From contig JAQFVV010006255.1 of the NCBI GenBank assembly GCA_028023455.1, positions 2,540,001-2,604,000 of the forward strand: a stretch of 64,000 bases of DNA, in the 5' to 3' direction. Made by a program: the position numbers and the translations under genes. Position 1 is the stretch's first letter; the number at the start of each line of letters is the position of its first letter. The stretch is from Epiperipatus broadwayi (taxonomy: Eukaryota > Onychophora > Udeonychophora > Euonychophora > Peripatidae). The notes beneath the pieces were generated by a model, which worked only from the letters and a program-made list of their open reading frames with translations, was not told the origin of the DNA and did no database searches. Below are positions 58,222-64,000 of this stretch, piece after piece.

Positions 58222-58512
58222 TCATGATGTCATCTCTCTTTTTAGTAATAATTCCAGCTTTTTTTTTATTGCAGATATGAATTTCCTACCAATACCAAAA
58301 TGTTGTTTTACACTTTTGAGACTTTCATTCCCTTCTGCTGCTTTCCTTGCTAGTTCACAGTTATACTTTCTTATATCATTTTCAAATCTTTTCTGCATCA
58401 TTTTACAAAATTTGAGATATTCAATCCTTTTTAATGCATCATTTTTGTATATATTCATATTCCTTCTTTTTTTCATAAATTCTTTAGTCTCAGTAGAAAT
58501 GTTATTGGTCAA
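58222..58512 (-). pseudogene. RTE-like linker region (copy 2)
   Basis: 96 codons with KSVKQHFGIGRKFISAIKKK and ELARKAAEGNES, equivalent to copy 1 at 22505-22921. It lies between nuclease and polymerase in the LINE polyprotein. It is cut at the RT side by a frameshift and then by the nested insertion at 57730-58184. Confidence 0.75.
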
Positions 58513-58524
58513 GTGCTGCTTTTT

Positions 58525-59043
58525 TCAACCAGCTACTTTTGTTGCAGTTTTTAAAAGTGTATCAGTTGTTTTCATATTAATTTCATTCAAATCTGAATCA
58601 TGTTCAAAATCTACTAATACTTGAAAATTATTTGTAAGTTTCAATTTAAATTCATTAGAATGTTTCTGAAAATTAGGATTATCAACTGTAAATATTGTTT
58701 TTCTTAATAATTTTTGTCTCTCTAGTTTTGCATTAACATGTATTTCACATCTTACTAATCGATGATCACTTCCTCTGTTAAATTTATTAAGAACATTACA
58801 ATCTTGAAATATGTATTTTCTGTTAGTCAAAATATAATCCAATTCTGCTGTATTTTCATTTGGATGCTTCCTTGTCCATTTCCTTTTAAAATTTTTCTCA
58901 AAATAATTCATAATATAAAGTTTTCCTTTTCCTGCAAACTCCACAAGTCTCTGTCCTCTCTCATTTCTATTAACATAACCAAAATTACCACCAGCACTTT
59001 CATCTTTCATTTGTTTACCAATTTTAGCATTAAAGTCTCCCAT
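58525..59043 (-). pseudogene. RTE-like AP endonuclease, C-terminal half (copy 2)
   Basis: 172 codons starting at the active-site block MGDFNAKIGKQ. Then come RGQRLVEFAGKGKLYIMN, ELDYILTNRKYIFQDCNVLN and the SDH catalytic motif RGSDHRLVRCEIHV. It ends in the linker (NEINMKTTDTLLKTAT). It is in frame with 59062-59502 and separated only by a stop codon. The Met used as apparent start is internal to the domain. APE-type nucleases nick DNA to give the primer for reverse transcription. Confidence 0.85.
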
Positions 59044-59061
59044 AACAATTTTAAAATGTTG

Positions 59062-59502
59062 TTAACTCTGACCAAAAGCCTTTTGTGCATCCATATAAAA
59101 ATCTTCTACTACTTCATCACTTTGAGAACTTGTTGGTGCATAAACCTGAATTATCTGCATTTGGTATCTGCTATTAAGTTGTATAACTAATCTTGCCACT
59201 CTGTCCGATACACCATCAATCTCCACAATGTTGTTCTTCCACTTTTTATTTATAATGAATACTACTCCACTTGTATTTCCAATATTTGTGCCTTTATAAT
59301 AGAGTACATGTTCACTTTTTAAAACAATTGTCTCTTCGCCTTTTCTTCTAACTTCACAAAGTCCAATAATATCCCATTTAATATAAGGCAGTTTTTCTTC
59401 TAACTCTTGCAATCTTTCTTCACTTGAAAGTGATCTGCTGTTGTAAGTGCCTAAATAAAAAAGGCATGGGGATTCTGTGCAGCCTCTGCCTTCGGCCACC
59501 AA
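59062..59502 (-). pseudogene. RTE-like AP endonuclease, N-terminal half (copy 2)
   Basis: 146 codons with the N-terminal endonuclease motifs: LGTYNSRSLSSEERLQELEE (the 'T.N.RSL' start), KWDIIGLCEVRRKGEE with the catalytic Glu, GVVFIINKKWKNNIVEI, DRVARLVIQLNSRYQMQIIQ and VYAPTSS. A TAA at 59062-59064 replaces the Lys codon found in copy 1, splitting the domain. Downstream the frame is unchanged and reopens at MGDFNA. A single nonsense mutation thus disables an otherwise complete nuclease. Confidence 0.88.
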
Positions 59503-59520
59503 CTGCTGCCTTGGTTGGTG

Positions 59521-59880
59521 ACTTTAGTCTCCTGGGAATAAGGGCCATGATTTATTTTTGTCTGTCATAATTGTATATATATATTGGAAAAATATTATCA
59601 TTTACACAAGCATTCATTCTGCCTTATCAGGCAACTGAGAAGAAAGTCCATGGTGTTTTTTGATCTTAAACTCAGAGGTAAAAATCCAATAACTTCGTCG
59701 CGCTGGCTAATGCGTGTTGGTGAGCAGCCCATCCATGTTTATATACTGTATGAATAATCACATAGTAATAACAGCTGCAAATGACAAGAACATATGGAGT
59801 GGACATTAAGAATTTGCCTTGCTCAGTTTCTTTAAGGCCTCCAAGAGGAATCAAAGAGTTTCCTTTCAATTAATTGGGAT
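59521..59880 (-). other. Possible 5' untranslated region of LINE copy 2
   Basis: Sequence immediately 5' of the endonuclease on the minus strand is less AT-rich than the window and ends near 59880. It contains a small hairpin around 'gccttatcaggcaactgaga'. A minus-strand 65-codon frame (59672-59869) has no domain. Assigning it to the LINE 5' region is inference, since no other copy here reaches this far. Confidence 0.35.
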
Positions 59881-60223
59881 GACAAGAAATTTGTAACCTC
59901 CTGAGTGTAGACAATTTCTTGCATTAAATCAAATCTTAACGATTAATCAAAGTAAATTATAGTTTATTAGTTGATATTGTGAAATTGGTAAATATTTAAG
60001 TGTCTCTGTTGGGTGATATATATTAAAATTTGTCTATTTAGAAATTCATTTATAGATTCATTAAACCACCTAACTACTCACAAACATTATATTAGAAAAT
60101 TTGTAGAGATTCTAACCAGTAAATAAATTCAAGTATATTTATTATCTCCTTTAAGTTTGCCACTGTTTTCTGTTTGATCACAAATGCTATAATACATCAT
60201 AATGACAATTCTAGAGATATCAT
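59881..60223. other. Gene-free AT-rich stretch
   Basis: No gene or recognised repeat. Confidence 0.35.
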
Positions 60224-60321
60224 TGAGGTATAGATCCAAGATATTGTCATATTTTAAAGAATATTTATAAAAATGCAACAGCAACAATTAGATTAGATAA
60301 TGATACTGGGAAAGTCAACAT
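60224..60321 (+). mobile_element. RTE-like LINE copy 4, left fragment
   Basis: The plus strand encodes the RT segment GIDPRYCHILKNIYKNATAT followed by IRLDNDTGKVNI, matching copies 1 and 2 between motifs A and B. A TGA replaces a Gln codon at the start. The sequence stops at 60321 and resumes at 63953, so one copy has been split. Confidence 0.85.
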
Positions 60322-62124
60322 ATTAAAGTAATTTCCTTGAATCATTAAATTGAAAACATTTTTATAAAGCATGTTTATATATATTATTTGAAGTATATTT
60401 CTAATATTTAATGTAATGGGTGCTTTATAATTAACAATTTTATAATTAATGAATATAAATAAATATAAGAAGTAATTTTCTTTTGAGTGGTATGTTAAAG
60501 AATTATAATTTCTTTGTTCCTAATATGAAAGATACTTTCTATATCTGTTTTCGTATCATTAATTTGAATTATTTGAAAGTAAGACAAAAGAGTTACTAAT
60601 GAATAATATTTTTACCTAATTTTTCATATTGTTAGGTTCAACTCTAAATTATCTTAAATATCATAAGAATTAAGAGGTTATTAAATGTTTAGGTATTTAG
60701 CCTTTATTGGTACATAATTAGATATGAATGAAATTAGAGTTTTATTTTGTATATTATTATCTTTAAAATGAATCACAAATTATGCTTCCCCCTTCCCTAA
60801 TGCAATTTGAGAATGTTTGTAATTTTTATTTTTATGAGATTAGTCAAATAATTTAAATATTTAGGTTCAAGAATACAAAAATTGGAGAGTTACAATAGTT
60901 GTAGGCTACATAATTGCCCAGTCACAAAATTCAGGTGTAGCTGCAGTACAAGTTATAAATGAAATTCTATGGAGAAGTCCAAAGATACTAAACCATTTTA
61001 ATAGCACTTTATAGTAAAAACAATTACTGTGTGCATTGGATTTCTGACTTTCAATGCTCATATCTTAATTAAAAACAATCAGGGAACAAATAATTTTAAA
61101 AAATTTTCAGGAGAAAAAAAGAAAACAGACAAAGAAAATCTTTGACCATTGATCATTTTTTATTAATCTGAGCTAGGATGAAATAGTGAATGCCCATGCC
61201 TTATTCACTCCAATTTTATTTAAGTATAAATTTGGTCACTTAACTACTGGAGGCATTCAATCAAGAGCACGATGTGCAGTGCTAAATATTCAAGAAATTA
61301 ATATTTGTGTTGGGGGAGGGAGAATCAATGGTCTGGCATTCGGTCAACTCAAATACAATTACTAGCTTTTTAATAACAGTGATTTTAATATACATCATTA
61401 GACCTGAAATTATCTTGACTGCTATAAAACAGACTTATCTTCTGATAGATTTTCATCTCACCCAAAGCAATGCCATTCTGATTGTAATGCTTTGCATAAG
61501 TCTCATTTACTAAGTCAAAGACTTATGATTTGGAGGTGAATAACACAGGTGATGAATGAACATATAAAAATTTTGCAGTTTTAATTTTAATAAAGAACAA
61601 CTATTGATAAGCAAATATTCTATAAAAACAAAAATAAATGAATTTAGGAAAAGTTACTGATTTTAGCTTTTTCAGAATTTCAAAATATGATATACATGTA
61701 TAAACAACATCCCATTAATAGTTAAATCCCCCAGCCAGATAGTTGATTAATAAAACCTCAAAATATCTAGTCAACATACCATTGCAGTCAAATTCCTTAC
61801 TACATTAGGTGTTTCAATTCAAATAAGTCTTTAGACTATTCTGGAGAAACAAAAACAGTCCCAAGCATTATACATATTGACTTGAAAACAGGAAATGTTT
61901 ATCTGAAAATTTGTGATGATAGGGATTTTACCTGTAATTATATATTGAACTATTTCCATCATCTGTTAATAATTATGAAATATTTTTAAAAGATATCTAA
62001 CTTTATTTAAACTTTTAAATACATTCAACTGTTAGCAAAGCATACAGATTAATTTATTACAACATTTTGAGTGCTCTTTTTTACTCATCTCTTCTTCAAA
62101 TGTTGCTGGCCTTACCAGTGAAAG

Positions 62125-62207
62125 TACTAGCATGGAAATTGAACCTTCGATTTTAGTTTTGTGAATTTAAGATAATGCTTGCTCTTACTAATTAGGCTAT
62201 TCTGAAA
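62125..62207 (-). repeat. tRNA-derived SINE head
   Basis: On the minus strand an A-box-like TAGCCTAATTAGTAAGAGCA (62180-62199) is followed 34 nt later by a B-box-like GGTTCAATTTCC (62134-62145). Spacing and order match an internal Pol III promoter of a tRNA. The folded tRNA is not well preserved, so it is a SINE head or tRNA pseudogene. Confidence 0.6.
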
Positions 62208-62379
62208 AACCAAGTCACTAGAAATTTTATATATTTATCTATGAAGATTCTCTTGGTTTCTCCAGTTTTTTTAAGGGCAAGGTTAATGAGTAGTTTTGAA
62301 ATATTATGAATTATTTACATTAGACTGATTTATAAAGTTATCTACTATAAATGTGAATGGTTTATACAAATTTTACTTT

Positions 62380-63940
62380 TTACTTTCTGCCTGTTATTTT
62401 TCTTGTCCAATGTATTTTAGGTCCATTTGGTTTTTCTTTTTAATCATTACTTTTTGTTCTTTTAATTACGTATTTTGAAATGAGTCAGATGATTTCAGCC
62501 ATATATGTTCTTCCATATTCACATGGTATTTCATAGATGCAGTTTTTGTTTTTCAATATTTGCAGTTTGTGTTTTATAGAAGTTAGACTTTTTCATAGGG
62601 CACTTATGACTTTGGAAAGGAATCTTAATATACTGATCACAGATTTACTTTAGTTTAGCTGCAATTACTAATATCTATGGATACGCTTTAATACCTATAA
62701 TTGTTTTTATGGTGTTTCTTTTAATTGGCTATTTCATAATGATAGCTGATGGATAAGTATTTTTCATGAGAGTTTATGCTTTATGATTTTTCTTTTTCCA
62801 AGTTATTGGTTTCTGAATAAGAATTTTTATTCTGATTAGAGTGTGTGAGTTTTCTGTTGATTGTAATTTTGATTTTGCTATGAGGGAATCTTGTCAAAAG
62901 AAAATTAAGAACTGTAATGTCTGTTCTTGTTTTAATTCTATTGTGAATTTAATTAAAAGAACATAATTATTGATAGTATCCAGAATGTTTGTAGAAATGC
63001 TTTACCGTATGGCCATAGAAAAGCCAGACTTTAATTGTAGATAGAATTTTATTTATGGTTGTAGTTTCAAGTTCTTCCATGTAAATATTGCTGATCAGAG
63101 ATAGCAATAAGGAATCAAAAAGCATCTTTTGATTTTGTTGGAAGAATTCTATAGTATATAATAATAGTATGCTGTGCAGAATGTTAAGTGTAATAAACTA
63201 TCAATTGGAAGAATTATTCTGGTTTGTACACTACTATTGGTATTTAATCTTTTTTTTACATTAGATAATGCTTTATCACAGAGTACTTTTGTGATTAAGT
63301 TTTTCACATCAAAATTTCCCAATATGTTAGTTCTTTCACTTTTCATGTTGATTAATTCTACAATTTTCTTAGAATCTCTAACATAGAACTGTCTCTTCTA
63401 TGCCAAAGGACTAAGAACATTAGAATTTTTGATATAGTGAGTTTTCAGAATTAACAATAGATCTTAATGGAACCTGGCCTTTATTGATTTTAGATGACCA
63501 CAAAGATGTGGAATTTTTGCCAAAATATGTCAATCTAATTTTTTCTGAATCATTGAAATAGTTGTGATCGGGGATGCTTTCTGAATAATATTTACAGTTG
63601 TGATTCATAGCTAGTATGGGACTTTTAGTCTGTTGGGAGAAGCTCTTATTGTATCATAATTACTATTATCCATTTACAAATGTTACATTGCTCTTGCTAG
63701 CAGGAAGAATGCTTATAGATTTGTCTAGTTTAAGATTTAATAGATTTTTCTCTCAACATAAGTGATATTAGATTTGTATTGTTGGTGTCTCATTTTCCAG
63801 CGTAATTTTGCTTTCTCTTAACAAAGTCTCACTTGCAGTCTAAATAATTCTGTCTGGGAATGAATGAGAGGATTTAGTTATAAGCTTTTAGAAGCTGATT
63901 GGAAAACTTATGAAATCTTTATCAGTAAATTTATTTTTTA
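62380..63940 (-). pseudogene. Degenerate Penelope-like element (RT plus GIY-YIG)
   Basis: Fragments in order on the minus strand: DKSISILPASKSNVTFVNG (about 63690-63745, the 'ILPADKG' region), SSKINKGQVPLRSIVNSE (63420-63608), NFDVKNLITKVLCDKALSNV (63149-63346, motif A), LISNIYMEELE (about 63060-63090), and a decayed motif C in which the usual YVDD reads FYGHT. At about 62480-62550 follows CIYEIPCEYGRTYMAE, the GIY-YIG nuclease start. Reverse transcriptase and nuclease together define Penelope-like elements. Many stops and the lost catalytic Asp pair show it is dead. This lineage differs from the 42.8-46.3 kb pair, whose nuclease reads GLVYKISC. Confidence 0.8.
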
Positions 63941-63952
63941 ACAAAGATTATT

Positions 63953-64000
63953 AAAGTCAACATTGAGAAGGGTGTAAGACAAGGTAACTCCATATCTCCA
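63953..64000 (+). mobile_element. RTE-like LINE copy 4, right fragment (runs off window)
   Basis: The plus strand encodes KVNIEKGVRQGNSISP, RT motif B, directly continuing the fragment at 60224-60321. A Gly-Asn replaces the Gly-Asp of other copies. The element continues beyond the window end. Confidence 0.85.

Larger units (their letters stand above)
56562..59520 (-). mobile_element. RTE-like LINE copy 2, with nested insertion
   Basis: A minus-strand copy is more complete at the 5' end than copy 1, including the endonuclease N-terminus (to about 59502), but lacks the last 450 bp of the 3' end: homology stops near 56562-56575. A 455 bp repeat is inserted at 57730-58184 with a 14 bp target duplication. 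Nonsense codons and frameshifts interrupt the frames. Without the insert it aligns along its length with copy 1. Confidence 0.88.
60322..63952. mobile_element. 3,631 bp insertion splitting LINE copy 4
   Basis: Flanked by the 11 bp duplication AAAGTCAACAT (60311-60321 and 63953-63963). The right part (about 62380-63940) is a minus-strand Penelope-like element. A tRNA-like SINE head lies at 62125-62207. The left 1.8 kb (60322-62120) holds no gene that I can recognise. The insert may be one Penelope-like element with a long 3' region, or a Penelope-like element with later insertions. Confidence 0.75.

Noticed and set aside
59672-59869. 65-codon minus-strand frame upstream of LINE copy 2
   Set aside because: No domain or ORF1-like feature; more likely LINE 5' untranslated sequence.

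Overview
The window looks like a repeat-filled stretch of an AT-rich animal genome (roughly three quarters A+T by eye), with no host protein-coding gene that I can support. Every recognisable coding sequence belongs to a transposable element. The mix (RTE-like 'craniofacial development protein 2-like' LINEs, a ZBED5/FAM200-type hAT transposon, Penelope-like elements with GIY-YIG nucleases, a Ty3/Gypsy LTR element with 1.6 kb LTRs, tRNA-derived short retroposons and several foldback elements) is what I would expect in a lophotrochozoan, most likely a cephalopod mollusc. That assignment is inference from element content only.

Layout. 0.6-1.5 kb: a piggyBac-like foldback element with TTAA flanks. 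6.3-7.1 kb: two copies of a SINE-like repeat. 11.2-13.3 kb: small tandem duplications. 14.5-18.9 kb: a decayed hAT transposon with a degenerate transposase, itself interrupted by a ~434 bp non-autonomous repeat. 20.5-23.8 kb: a 113 bp hairpin, a foldback copy of the same non-autonomous repeat, and a 5'-truncated minus-strand RTE-like LINE. 26.0-26.2 kb: a tRNA-like retroposed sequence between 44 bp direct repeats. 27.87-35.07 kb: a young Ty3/Gypsy element on the minus strand with about 99% identical LTRs, its reading frame broken in four places. 38.5 kb: a 399 bp hAT-type MITE with an 8 bp target duplication. 39.84-41.34 kb: a tract almost free of G, followed at 41.48-41.66 kb by a tract almost free of A. 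42.8-46.3 kb: two Penelope-like elements pointing away from each other. 46.7-48.9 kb: faint retroelement remnants. 50.0-51.6 kb: more of the foldback family plus the intact 3' coding end of an RTE-like LINE. 55.37-55.60 kb: a small GC-rich island with evenly spaced CTCF-like motifs. 56.6-59.5 kb: a second minus-strand RTE-like LINE carrying a 455 bp nested insertion. 60.2-64.0 kb: an RTE fragment split by a 3,631 bp insertion that contains a degenerate Penelope-like element; the split copy runs off the window end.

How the parts relate. The window records nested insertions. Three junctions can be resolved to the base from flanking duplications: 10 bp around the repeat in the hAT, 14 bp around the repeat in RTE copy 2, and 11 bp around the insertion in RTE copy 4. 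The two most unusual signals are the adjacent purine-collapsed tracts at 39.8-41.7 kb, which may be hypermutation or a sequence-consensus artefact, and the evenly spaced CTCF-like motifs at 55.4 kb.
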